A stretch of 64,000 bases of DNA from Conchocele bisecta (lineage: Eukaryota; Mollusca; Bivalvia; Lucinida; Thyasiridae), in NCBI GenBank assembly GCA_029237695.1, contig CM055265.1, positions 123,464,834 through 123,528,833 of the forward strand. Reading direction: 5' to 3'. A program made the position numbers and the translations under genes. Within the stretch, counting starts at the first letter, position 1. Each line of letters begins with the position of its first letter. Positions 22,701 through 37,700 of the stretch are shown in pieces. The notes under the pieces are model-generated. The model was not told the origin of the DNA. It was given only the letters and a program-made list of their open reading frames with translations, and searched no databases.

Positions 22701-25700
22701 AGATATTTCAAATACCAATTGTTGATCCTCGGATCACGATGTTAACAGATCTGAAAGAGCATCGGCTATCGATTTTTCCGGTAATTTTTCATCGCAATCA
22801 GGTGGTTAGTGAGAAGAAGATGTTTTGGATTTTGTATTATACTTCGCCGAAGGAACATACCTCTGAAGTGTTGTCAACATCATCCAAGCGGTTCGTGAGA
22901 ATAAGACGGTTGAACTCCCTAATACACAGCTGAACTTTTTCACCTTTCGGCAGCCATCTTGCATGAATAAATCATCCAATTTTGACAGAAATGGAACCAG
23001 AGCGACGATCCGGTCAATACCTTGAATGTCATATATGACATCTATATCATATTTGAAATTTGACCCCCATGACCCGCCCATTTCTTGATGCTAGGGGTCG
23101 ACAAATCTGAAAGAACATCGACTATCGACTTCTCACGAACCGTCCTTGGGTGATTCATTTTCAGATGTGCTAAAATGGTGGTCGTTGGATTACCCAAGAT
23201 GGCCACTGTCTAAAAATAACTTAAATGTTTAAAAAGATCTTCTTTTCATGAATCCCCAGACCGATTTAGACAAAACGGGACATAAATGAGCGATAGTCGA
23301 TGTAATTTCAGATTTGTTAAAATGATAACCTTAGAATCAAAAAATGGGCTGGGCCTATGGAGACTAATTTCATATATGACTGAATGTGTGCATGTCTTTT
23401 ATCAAATCGAAGGTATCCACAATATGATTGCTCTGGTGCGATTGTTGTCGAAATCGGAAGACGATGTCACCCCAGTTGGCCGCCAAACGGTCGAAATGTC
23501 ACTCTTTTATTCGAGATTTCACCATTTGAACCGAAAAGACCAATATAGCGGATTACGCAAACAATGCAGATCCAGATGAGCCGGCTCGTAACGAGCCGTC
23601 TCATCAGCATCTGCACTTTTTGAGAGCAATTTTAATATTTTTGAGAACATAAAATACCACCTTTTCATAAATGGTCTAGTCTGGAAAACATTTTGTTTTG
23701 GATTGGTTGCAAAATTAACTTAGGGGTGCAAGGGTTAAAACGTCTTATCACGAACCGTATGACCAAGGTTAGCAGAACTTCACGAATTTGTGGTCACTGC
23801 GTAAATAATTTTCAGCTTTGTTGAACTGGCGGTCGTCGCTTAACCCAAGATGGCCGCCCTCTAAAACTAGCCGAACTTCTTCATACTAACTTTCTTCTCA
23901 CCAACCGCAAAAAACAGATTTTGACGAACCTTAGCATGAATGATCGCTGGTCGATGATCTTTTCGATGTGTTAACATAATCACACCGGAACCCTGGAATC
24001 AAAACATGGGAGGGGGGGGGGGGTGGGGTCAAATAGGTGTCAAATGCCATTTCTGACCTAATATGATTACATATAAAATTTAACCTCTAGTGGACTCCAG
24101 TAGCCTATTTCACCAACATTGCAAAGTATACTTTTCTAGCAAAGTATACTTTGAGGGAGACATTTTCAATTTTAGGATACATTTATTAATTTTTATTATA
24201 CTGAATTTATTACATTATCACAGCCATTTTGGCTGTGATAATGTAATACATTCAGTATAATAATTCTGCATACTTTTAATCATCAAATATCTGCAGTCGA
24301 TAGTTCTATATGAAATAATGCATTTCGGGGAAAATAAATGATTACTCCCTCAAAGTATACTTTGCTAGATAAGTATGCTTTGCAATGTTGGTGAAATAGG
24401 CTACTGGCCCTAACCATGTCTTGATCCCAGTGTATCATGGCGGAAAAGTGTGAGGTGGGGTGGTGTGAAAGCTCCTGTGTACTGAGTATGGTGGTATAAC
24501 AATAACAATTCCTTTGTTGACTTACCCTTCTATTGGATCAACAGCAATTCCGTCCGGTGACGACAAATGTTCATGAACAATTACTTTCCACCAATCGTTC
24601 TTTATTAATGCTTTCTGTCCTGGTGCAGCTACAATCCAATTAAAAGAGATATCGGCCCAATACAAGACTTGTGACACCCAGTCATAAGCAACTTGACATG
24701 TTTCTTTAGACACACCAGCGTGCATAAAGTCAAATTGCAAATTGGTTGTGTTCATGTCTGAGGTGTAGTTGTATCCCACGACAATGCCCCTGAAACAGAT
24801 GTGTTGGTAAGTTACGCTTTAGTGTACTACATGTATATGAGTCACCGGCGCTCTTGCCTACCAATAATTAAGATTAAGTACAACTAACATGTATCTGTGT
24901 GCTGTTAAGAGAGGTTTGACTGTACTTGAATAATCTGCGTGAAAGCAATCAGTTTTATTGACTGAAACTGAGCTGTAGCAATCAATTAACTCTACTACAA
25001 GGACTTAGTATACGGTCTAGTTGGTGGGTAGGCGGTGGAGTAAATTCATTGAACTAGTTATGGTCTGCGTCCTGCATTCAAGTTCGTGTCGCTCACCTGT
25101 GAACTCTGCCAGGAGTCATACTAATTGTAGGGTCGACAGGTCCTGCCACTGCCGGGCCAATAACTTAGACAAAATTATAATTTGTTTTGATATATTTAGA
25201 ATTCATATACATGTATACAAAAGACAAAGCGGTCCGGAATGTAATTAGTATTATTAATATAAAATAAACATCAGCCGATGTACATATTTCTAAATATGTT
25301 CTGCAATCGTTCTTATTGTTTAAATGTTTACATGTTTGTTGTTACCACTCAGTTAAACCGTCTCGACGTGAAGTTCAAGTTAGGAGTACAGTGAAACCGC
25401 TGTAAACCGGACACTTTCAGCATTGGATTTGAATGGTTTTCACTGGAATGTCGCTCTAGTTATAACGTGTGTTCGTGATTGCAAAACACACAATTGTGTC
25501 GCAGAGTGATCACAAACTTGAGTTACAGTTACTCTCTAAAGCGGAAACCCTGGGAATCTCCCAGGGTGTCCGGTTTAGAGGGGTTCCACTGAAACAACAT
25601 ATACTTTCAGTATTGGGGGTGGGATCGAGGGGGACACCCACACCGTCGCCGGAGCAACCATATGAAGCTTCCGACGCCATCGTATTGCGTTGAACTGTCT

Positions 25701-28700
25701 TACCGAAGGTAGTAGTCATACAGGTAAAGAGTATTCGTTCGCGAGTCCACGTCAACGCTGAGAAACTGTAACTTCGTGTCGGTAAAAGCTAAACCGGGCA
25801 TTGGGCCACTATAACCGCCGTAATGCGGCATAAACGGCAGACTTCGAAGTTGGGCGCCATCGCCTTCAGTTATAGGTACCGTTGTCATGACAATACCATG
25901 GTCTGGAAATACAAAATTCCCATGATAATAAGTCAGGCATATTTGACGAAAGTCAATGATCACACGTATATGATTTTAAACTGCATTGGCGGATTCGCTA
26001 CCGCCTGCGCCAATCATGCCAGTCTGTCCATTTATTTATTTCAAAATACTTGACTATTGTGCTTGAAACTGAAATGCAATGAATAGGGTTTAACGTCCAA
26101 GCAACAGCAAAGGTCTTATAGGGATGGGACAACATTTTAAAGCCTCATCCAGAGACCAGCCGGAAGCAAATACAATGTACTATGAAAGTATTTGTCATTC
26201 CCTAGGGTAGGTTTTGAACTCATAATCTTCAATATTGAAGTCCTGTAGCCACAGCCCATCCCTATATTGTGCTTGATTGGCTGAGTCTGAGCTCTGCTAC
26301 AGCTCAGACAATCAATCAAATTGCTTGATTGCGAGCAGATGTTCATTAAAAGTTCATAATCTGAGCGAGATAAACGCAGTCGACTGTGTACATATATAAC
26401 AGCCCGAGTTAAACTTGCCCAGATGTCAAAGTTTCTGAACATATATTGGCAATCTCAAATCGCCATCAAACAGTTTGATTGGATGAGCATGAGCTGTACC
26501 ACAGCTCATGTTCAGTCATTCCATCTGCTTGGTTGCAAGATAATATTTTTAAAGAATACAACTATTTAGTGGAGAGGCACTTTTGTGGGACAATGTCACT
26601 TTTGAGGTCAGTAAGTGCAAATAGGTCAAATGAGTTTGAAAACGTATTTTATATCAGTATATGGACATGTACGTGCATAACATGCTTGAAATATGAGATA
26701 AAGTTGTTTTACTTGTTGATTATTGTTCCATGGGACATATATGAAACTATTCGGCTTGATGATGGTCCAAATCGTTGTATATTTTGCGATTTTCAAGATG
26801 GCCGACTTGATTATTATATGGCGTTTGGTACTTACATTATGTGCTTACATACATAGACATACGCTTAAATAACTTATAAAAACAATTCACCACTGACAAC
26901 TTCATACAAGATGGCCGCGAAATATTCACCAAGACGTGCAGTAAATAACAAAAATAAATAGCTACACTTGCATGCACGTTACTCTTTCAGTTGTTTCCCC
27001 TGTTTGTGTTATCATTACATGTGTTAAATAAAAAATGAATGAGTCCATGTAATATACTGATTATTTGACCATGTTTGAATATTCGAGATGGCCGCTAACT
27101 ATCGCTCAAGCTCTTGGGCGCTATACCGAATTATATTTCGCCGCAAACAAAGGTAAATCAAAGATTGCCGACAACATAGATACAATTCTGACACGTCTAT
27201 ATTAAGTAGGGTAGTCATCAACGATATAGCATATGCTACACCCTAAGATCAATGTTTCAGTGTTTCCCATGATAACATAAAGAATACTAGTTTATGACCA
27301 CCATTTTGGTGACCAAGATGGATGCTATGATTCTTAGTTTTATAATATGAGCTATCAACAAAATGTTGGTGCCTGCATGGATAATAGTTTCTAGCTGTAA
27401 CATGGTAATGTATAGTGAAAACGACTACATAGTCACGATTTGGATTTCAAGTGGAACACAATTCTTACTACATATTGACAGTGTTAAAGGAAACATAAAC
27501 GTATTCACAATCCAACTAGGCATTCATGCATTTGTGTGAATCCACATAATGCCAGATTCTAATACAGTGGCAGGTTGGCAACATGTGAATGGTAATTTAA
27601 CGATGGGGATATTCGTTGCCGGGGACGCCGATATCACCGGCATGGCCCTTATGCGCATTTTAAGCTTTCTTGTAGGCGAGAGTTGAATCCGGCTAATCCC
27701 GTTATACGAGTAATACGATCAGTGTTAATCCTATTACATTTATGGGAAGGCGGGCTAAGTTACTATTGTGTGGCGAAGACCTGACAGTAGATCCAGTTTG
27801 TCTAATTTCATGGCTGGATATAAATTTTATGCAAATATTCAGTTACCTGACCCCATCCATGTAGATGAAATATGGGATGATATTAGCTGTATATAGTCCG
27901 TTTACAACCATTAAGCATTAAACCGTTTGGAAGTCTATCTTTTTATCTTTAACATGACCATGAAAATCCATGTTGCATTTTATTATAGCAACATGTCCGT
28001 AACCAGGGGGTCGGTGCTGTCGAACGATCCCCTCCCCCACCTTCCTCGTCATGTCTTCATGTCCACTGTTTCATGCACTAAAATAAGAATTATTGTCAAT
28101 ACGTTGTCATTTTTAACACGCCCGCTTGCGGTCGGCGTGATATAGTCGCCGCTTTTGACGTGCGTCCGTGCATCTGTGTGTCCGTGTGTCTGTTTACCCG
28201 TGTGTCCGACATTTGCGTTGAAGTTGTTTAAGTACCAAATATCTCCACAAACCGAAGTCTGATTGACTTGAAACTTATTCCTTTAAGTACCCAATATCTT
28301 CACATCCCTATCATTATATAGGGCCCCTTGCGGCCCCCATGCCCAAGGTCAAGGTCAAATTATTTAGAAATTGGCGTATTGTAAAATCTGTGTTAAAGTT
28401 TTTAAGTACCTAATATCTCCACAATCCCTAAGTCCAATTGACTTGAAACTTCGTATACCTCATTATCATCATCCATATTTACATCCTATAGCCCAGACAT
28501 GTGGCCATATGCCTGAGGTCAATGTCAAATTACTTAGAAACTTGTGTTAATGTTTTGTTGTTAAATCTTCTTTAAAGTGTTTAAGTACCCACTATCTTCA
28601 ATATTTCAATATGTTAATATTATCGCCATCCATATTTTGATTATATAGCCCACCCATGCAGCCACCATGTCCAATGTCAAGGTCAAATGACTTTGAAATT

Positions 28701-31700
28701 TTCGTTAACGTTTTTGTAAAATGCATGTTTGTCCCCAATCCGATTGCTCTAACCAGATACATACATACTGGCACCATCAAATACCTCGGCGGGCGTGATA
28801 TGCTGGCCACCGCCATCTATTATATAATATTGATGAAAGCAAGAGAGTAGTATTATGTACTCAGTGTTTGCAGAGAATGTAGGAAATGTCATTTCAGACC
28901 ACCTGGATGTCACAATTGTCAGTTAAGCCCTCGAAAATACTCCCTGCTTCAAAACGTCTGGTAACGGGCATGTTACATACATTAAAATCATCAGATACCG
29001 GAATATACATGCAGATCCATGCCTACTATCAATGTATGAACAACGATAATCACTGTATTAATGCTGTACACGAAAGGGTAGACACGGCGATTGACATATC
29101 AACGGGAAGTTGACGAATTCTGAATTGGATTAGTTGCGTACCAACCACAATTATGAATAATAATACACAATGAAAGCAGCGTCTTTTCATAGCGAAGAAG
29201 TATGATTAGATTTTAATACGCCCGTTTGAAAAAAAAACGGGACGTATTGCGGGCGGGCGGGCACAGTTGTCAAAGCAATAACTAGAGTCCTACTTGACGG
29301 ATTGTAACTAAATTCGGTATACATGTTTATCACTGCACGTCGGAGACTTTCCGATGACCTATCTCCCCTGGGCGGCCATTTTTATTGTTCGCACTCTGTA
29401 TCCTTGTCCACGCAATAACTCAAGTTCTACTGCACCGCTCGTAACCAAATTCGGTATACATGTTTAACACGGCAAGACGTAGAAGCCAATTGATTTTGAA
29501 AATTTCCGATGACATCTGTTCCCTTGGCGGCCTTTTTTAATTTTCGCACTCTGTATCCTTGTCCACGCAATAACTCAAGTTCTACTTCACCGATCGTAAC
29601 CAAATTCGGTATGCATGTTTATCACGGCAAGACTATGACTTGTCTTCCCTTGGTGGCCATTTTTAATTTTCACACTATGTATCCTTGTACACGCAATAAC
29701 TCAAGTTCTACTTGACTGATCGTAACCAAATTGTGTATACATGTTTAACACCGCAAGTCGAAGAAGCCTATTGGTTTTGAAAATTTCCGTTAACTTATCT
29801 CCCCTTGGCGGCCATTTGTAATGTTCGCACTCTGTACCCTGAACTCAAGTTATACTTGACGGATCGTAAAGAAATTTGGTATACATGTTTATCACGTCAT
29901 GTTTAAGAACCCTTTGGATTTCAGTGAGTTATCTCCCCTTGTTGACTGGCTTTGTCTCGACGGGCGTATATTATGACCTTCTGCACTTTTGTTGGATATG
30001 AAAAAAACCACGCCATTGCATCTTGACCTATATAGGTATTATGTTAATTGTCCCCATTAATGTCCTATAGAAGACACTGATATGTGAATATTAATTCTAA
30101 TGCGTTTGCATACGTTATATTCCCACCATTTGTACTTGAAAAGTATTTATCGACACATATATTATTATAGCAAAGTTGTAATATCGAGGACAATAACATG
30201 AACATTGCATACCAATAAATTGACAACACTACATATGGACAGCGCGAGTGTGCTTGTCGGTGTAGCAAGAGACAACATATATATACGACATATGATGTTG
30301 TTATTGCCGAAACAATGACGTATCAATCAAGTAGCCATTTGCCGGTAGCCATGTACTAGGACATGTAAGTACGTGTAGGAATAAGTTAATAACCAGTATT
30401 TGTGAGTCATATTCACATTACTATATATATCTACGAATTCGATTCATGGTGTCAGCCAGGCCATGGAATCTCAGTTCATAAACGGCACATGCTGCGTCTA
30501 TTAACAAGAAAATCGCGTTTGGGTGACCTATCGTATCAAGAAGTCACATACAGGTTAGGCATGGACTTTTTAAATAAGAATGATTTAATGAATCGGTATT
30601 TGTAAGTCACATATATACGGATATTAAACTATGATGCGATCGAGATCAATATGTTGTGATTTCATGATTGAACATATGTTGAGGCCACTCATGAAATTGT
30701 TTCGTACATAGAAATAATACAAGTTATAACAATGTAGTATGCTGTCATAATAACATATATCTTGAATGCATATGTATGTATATGTATCACAGCTATGAAG
30801 GGCGCTGTTTCTGGGGAATAGCATACACTTTATTCATGTATGTTGTAGCCAAATAATGTCCTTACAGTGTATATGTAAGTGTCATAACTGTGTACTATAA
30901 TATCACAACCATATGTTTAATATAATATATAATAGTTTACTTGCATTAATATGTTACTTTGTTAGAATTACATCAGAACGTTCCGTCTTCCGCGTGTATA
31001 CATACCAACATACGACATATAAATAAGACTGTAAGAGACCAAACAGAGACACTTATTTTCACATGCACGTATTTTGGTAGTGCTTTGTTAAATATGGAGA
31101 GCATATAGTTTTACACGTATGTCTTATATGAATTGCGATTCATGAATCACTAATGCACACACATCAAACAAGCAACCACTTTAAGTGTAAAACCTCAATT
31201 CCAGTGACTGGATTTTCAACTAGCCGGGTTTGAGCTAAGCTGGAAGCGAAACGTGTAAAACTAAACATTGAAACATATCTGATCTGAGGCCTCTAAATCA
31301 TGAGCATTTGTTACAACATATGTTTTATATTTGTGGCACGCATAGGGGCCGACAATATTGATTCCAGTGCAAGGGACAGGACCTTTGGCAATGAGAATAT
31401 ACGTTGAATGAGAATGTATATCCATTTATCAGCGATAATTGAACATGCAGTCATGCGGAAAGTTTTGCTGAAATATAATATGTTGATCTGCCTTATACAG
31501 ACTAATGGTTATATGGGACACTTATTAAGTATTTCAGAGTAATTTAAAGGTATGTATATGGGTATATCCACTCGTGAATGTATGGTCATTCAGGGAAACA
31601 GAAACTGTAATAAATACTATTTGATAATTGTTGTATTTGACATGAATTGTTTTAATGGCACGTTCTATCTGGGTAATATGTCATGGTACGGCATATTTAA

Positions 31701-34700
31701 TATCTGACTGTAATGCGCACGAGACCGAACTATAATATATGTACCAATCACAATACATAGTGTATACATATATGGCATTATAGTGCAATTTACAAAGTAT
31801 ATGATAACGTAAGACTCAATGAAACAAACAGTACATATATCTTAAAATTCTGACTTTACAACGAATGTAACCTCATTCGATATTCACAAAGTGTATTATC
31901 AGCGAACTACTAGTCTGAACACATGTGAATTTGTCCTATAAAGAAATTCAAAAGTAAATGAAAATAAATTCGCAATTACCAGTACCACAACAAATTAAAA
32001 TAATCAAAATGCGGCGACCATTTTGAATAAATAAAAATTACAAATCACTTCAATATGAAATGTGTCCAACTTACTGATTTAACTGCCTAACATACTTTAG
32101 AAATATAAATAAGTAAAGCAATAATAAACATTATATTCAATCACTTTCGAGATTTTGGAAAATATGGCGGCCATTTTGAAATAAACACGATCTTTCAGAA
32201 GATCGTAAATTAGGTCTATATTGTTAATATCATATGTCAGATGAAAACAAACTAATAATTTACTATATAGCTTAGTTCAAGACATGATCCACCACAGCGT
32301 AGATAATGCTTGTTAGATAATGAATAAATATCTGGCAGCCATCTTGGATTAACATGGATTTGATAGCCTCCATCTATGTTTAACCTTAATACATGGTATA
32401 AAACGTTTTTTTTCTGCGTTCTTCTTATCAAGATCCAATAGCCTATTTGTTTTCATTCACCAAATAAGTACACATTTCAGGCTAAATATTGATGCTTGGC
32501 GGCCATCTTGAACGTGTTGATACTCTTAATGATGGAGACGTCCCAGAAAACCGAATCCCATTGCATATGCCACATAAATCAATAATTACAAATAAAACCT
32601 ACTTTATCGGATGTTTCTATAATGTTATACAAGTGTATACTGTTATGTCATTATTTTAGGTTTTGAGAAATTTTTGGCTACATTGTTTAAACCAAGTTCA
32701 ATTGAAAATCCAGTATTTATTTTACATTTTTGATTGTCGTGATAAGCTTTTGTAGTTGCCTTCTGGTTATGCTCGCATTTCTTTGAACACAGTCTGCTGA
32801 GATTATTGCTAACTGGTATCTTCAAAATGGCCACAGAAACTAAGTGTGTTATGTACATCACGTAGATTTGTTACACATTCTAGTATTTCAGTGGCTATAG
32901 TTACGTTCTTTCAAATGATATTGTGATTGGAACATGTGTATCTGCTTGAAACATATCTATATACAACATATAACAACACTGAAGTTGGTTCCGATTTTTT
33001 AAGAGCCGCATGGCGCCATTTTGAATTAAAAAATGGCCGCCATTCAAATTAATTTAACATTATATTTAACTTCAAAGTTATATGTTGTGTTTTTTATTAT
33101 TATTTATTATGGATAAGAAATATTGGCATAATTATTTCAGTATATTTTAAAACGACGGCCATATTATGTTGAAAATGGCCGAAATTTAAACTTGACAATC
33201 ATATATTTATTATACATGTTTAATGCCGTGGCGATATTTTGTATGTTTCTTCTGCTTATATTCATAATACCATGAACACAAACTGTTGAGATTATTGCTA
33301 ACTAGTACTGTGGTACCAGACACCATTATCTTCAAAATGGCAACTGGAAATAAGTGTTTCACATACATTGCCACTTCAAGGATATATTACGTATTGTTGT
33401 ATTACGTATTTACATGTTCATTTATCACGCAATGTTGCGGCTTTTAGTTATGTTTCTTCAAATTATGGTATTGTATATTGCATTGCAAAGGTAAATACTG
33501 ATATTCTCCATTTCTTCATGAGAAAGCATCTGTTACGGCGATATGTAGCTACAATAATTCCGATATGGTATCTGCGGCTACAATTTGACACATTCAACAA
33601 ACGTGAGCAATCGAAGTGCATACCCAAACCTGTTGAATGTATGTAAAATGATATAAACTGTATAGTTTATACATTTAAACAAGTATTATTTGATGTAGAA
33701 CTGGTAAATTGCCAAAAATAATATAACAGGGAAATAATGTTCCCATTGAAGCCATCTTTTCTCTTGGTGTTGTTCAAATTCAACATAACAAAATGAAGCT
33801 TTCAAATTTACAAGACATACATGTAAATGTCAGATAAACATATTGATACGGTAACATAACAAATTTCTTATTGTGTATGTTCATTATTAATAATTTATTG
33901 ATATAATTTGACAGTATTATATATAGCTAACATATCAAACATGCCGGATAGCATACTGCAAAAATCACCCTTCCATCTGTTACATTAAAGATATGGGGTT
34001 AAATAGGTATGGAGCGGGGTAGCATTGGGTTAGCAACTGGTCTCAACAGTTTGTTGTATTTATCGAGTCCAACTTGGTCGCCAATGTTTAGCTCTTTTAA
34101 ATTTAAAGCTACTATGATTTTATCATAGCGTTTCTTGCTCTGTTGATGATTGGATCTGATCTTGTAACAATCCGAAACATGTATTGGAAATGCCCGTGCA
34201 AGTGCTCAGATAACTGGATAGACCATTCCATGCCGGTTATGGGAATTTCGATATTCCAGTATGCCCAAATATAGGACTGTACATTCACATTTTATTTTTC
34301 CGAAACTGTGTTTCACAAATATTACTGTTCGCTCAGCAAACCCACTGTACCTTGGCTACATAGAGCATGTGACATTAAGGAAATCCCATTGTTTTGCAAA
34401 ATCAGCAAATTCCTGGTAGGACAATTGCAGACTTCATCTGACACATGTATACTTGGTACACTATGCTTGTTGCAACTCTCAAATGGCCATTTTAGATTTC
34501 ATACTGTGTGACTGTTGTTGTTAACAGTAACCAGCACTTCCTTTTAATTCCATATGGAACTATTTGTAGCAACAGTTTGTCATGGGTGGCCTGGCACATA
34601 ATCTGATATCAGTCTGCATCAATCAAAAATTGAACATCTTCCTACCATTTTACCAGAACATGATATCTTGTGCTCGTCTAAGACGTGTCTGAATGCCGAG

Positions 34701-37700
34701 ATGGTCAGTGTGCACGGCTTGCAACATTTTGGACTCGAGAGGAGTCAGAATTATGTGTTTAGAACCTTTCAGTTTATCTCTGTAATCCCATAACGCCACT
34801 ATTTACTGTGGACATTGCGTTCTGAAATTGAGTTAGACTCGTTTTTCTAGCATGCCATATTGCTTCATCAGCAGATAAAATATCATGTACTCCGTGACCA
34901 CATAGAGTCTTTATTTCATGGATATGAGAGGCAAGATATCTTACTCCACTTGACCAGTCAGTTCGTACACATAAAGAAACCATTTCCGGCAACATAACAC
35001 CTCCTTATTCATGCTCAATCAGAGCATACTAGTTTTCTGCGTAAATCAATGACATTGAAACATTAACCATTGGCTTGCCTTTGTGGCACACCATATGTGG
35101 CTTTGTTAAGTCATAATATGACAATTTCAACAAGTGAAGCGCAAATTGGGCCATCAAGGCACATGATCACTTTATATTGACATAGGAGTTGTGATCTCTT
35201 AAGACCATAAGGTAATCATAAATAATGATAATGACCATGGAACAATACTGCGTTTTCAACGTAGCCATTTATCTACAGTTTCCTGCATACAATTATTATG
35301 TATATAGTGTATTCAACCTTTCAAACAGTGTTTTGGCAATCAATCTGACATTTTACTCACGTTTTCTACGCATACTGAACAAGTGCACATGACGTTGTAA
35401 TGCCGCAAAGTCATTTAATCACACACATACTGCCTTTTCGACAGTTCTTCTACGCTTTCCTGCATACACGTTTGTATAGGGTATATATGTTATGCAAGCA
35501 ATTCCATTGACCGAATTTTCAGTGTGATTGTGCCAGCAATGCCTTTCAGGAACACCAACAAGATGGAGACGCTAATGCAGATGGTGATTCATCTGATTGA
35601 AAGCACCGTATCCATAATTAAGAAAGTTCCTGCATGCATACAGTGGCCATTTTTAAATCTAACATATTTGTCATAAACAGTGACTTAAAATTGTCATATA
35701 TAATTTACTTTCAATAATGATTATAGTCTGGGGAAACATCAGTTCAAATAGTATGTGCATGATTGTATCAGACATAGGAACAACTCATGTTTTATTTGAT
35801 GATATAGAGAACGCTTGTTCCAAGAACGTAGCAAAACAGACAACACAACCTACCTATAAATACACGTTATACATGTAGTTATGAATATTACAATGTATTG
35901 TTTGTGATTTCCAGGCGGCCATTTTTAAATCTAAGATGGCCGCCGTGGAGTTGCTAAAAATAAAAATAACACTGGTGTTATTGTTTGTGGTGAAAATATG
36001 ATTATTCTACCTGTATTAGAAGTATATATGAGCCGCGCCGTGCGAAAACCGGGCTTAATGACAACATTTCAGTTTTTAATTTTTCGCGTATTCTGAATTG
36101 TACATCTTTTAAAAGCCACATGCCGCCAAAATTATCAATGTATCCCAATTATGTTTCATTTTAGAAGTATTTTTTATGACGCGTGGTAAAAACTTATATG
36201 ACGTTTTAGATCAATGACGTCGAAATTACGACGTTTTTATCAACGGCGTATACAAGGGGTGTTGATCAAATACCCGGACAAGTCAAATTTGGATATCTCG
36301 TAGCCTGGCCAAGTGTCTCCCATTAGGCCAAGACAATGTATGAACATAATGTTTATGGCTCGTGTTGCAGTTGCTAATGTAACGTCATGCTTTGGATTGC
36401 GGCCCAAGTAACGCAATTTCGTATGAATAATTTTCAAATAAGGCAGAGTGACGCGTTTCCCTGTTGTTTGCTGCTGTCTGAAATAATTTTGGGGAATAAT
36501 AGCGACATCATTTAACATTTCGTATGCGACGACATATTTTAAAGTAGGCAGTAGGCCGCTTAAAACATTAACTTTGTGATAAAACACGATACCGGGCAGA
36601 TTTGGTAGCGTGATACCTTATAATTGTCGCCGTGTGTCTTTCTTGAGGATCGCATTACCATCGCCTGATATACATTATTATGCAGTCAAGTGATAAACTG
36701 ATGATTTGATACTACAAAAGAACTTTCGACAACAAAAGCAAGTTTATGACCATCACATTTCCAATTAATATGTTGATGCATTTATTTTAAATTCAATACA
36801 AACCCCGGATATGTATGTCATTATATAGCTGCGTGTCTACCTCCATTTATTATAAAATGAGTGGCATTAAATGGCATATCATTCGCTAAGTACTGGATAG
36901 AATTGTTCAAAAGTCTCAATTTACCAAGATAATAGATGGTAATATCGTTGGCATACACTAGGTTGTTCATATTTAAGATATTTAGGAATCAAAGTGCAGT
37001 GTAAGCGAAGACTTCGCTGATATGTAGCCAGTTAAATTATGCGTTCACCATTTTGAAGTCATAAGGACAGCAATACAGCGGCGATGCATGGACCGGATCA
37101 GTGGCTGGATGTCAGAAAACCGGTTCAGTAGCTGACTTTATCAAAATTGCAAAGTATACTTTTCTAGCAAAGTATACTTTGAGGGAGTAATCATTTATTT
37201 TTCCTGAAATGCATTATTTCATATAAAACTAACAACTGCATATATTGGATGATTAAAAGTATGCAGAATTATTATACTGAATTTATTACATTATCACAGC
37301 CAAAACTATTATTTGACAATGTACTGTACGTATATATATATTACATTAGATGATAGAAAGATATCGTATGTACACAGTGTAGACATTTCTTCACGCTCCA
37401 TTAAGTAGTCTCTCCAAAAGCTGTAAACAGTTATAATATACTTAGTCACAGGAAAAACGATACATACATACACATGTGAATACATTTGAGCCGCGCCGTG
37501 CGAAAACCGGGCTTAATGACAACATTTTCAGTTTTTTACTTTTTCGCGTATTCTGAATTGTAAATCTTTTAAAAGCCATATGCCGCCAAAATTATCACTG
37601 TATCCCAATTATGTTTCATTTTAGAAGTATTTTTATGACGCGTGGTAAAAACTTATATGACATTTAAGATAAATGACGTCGAAATTACGACGTTTTTATC

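Noticed and set aside
28141..28200. CpG-island promoter
   Set aside because: The CG-rich patch is the terminal part of family J, repeated at 62.9 and 63.8 kb.
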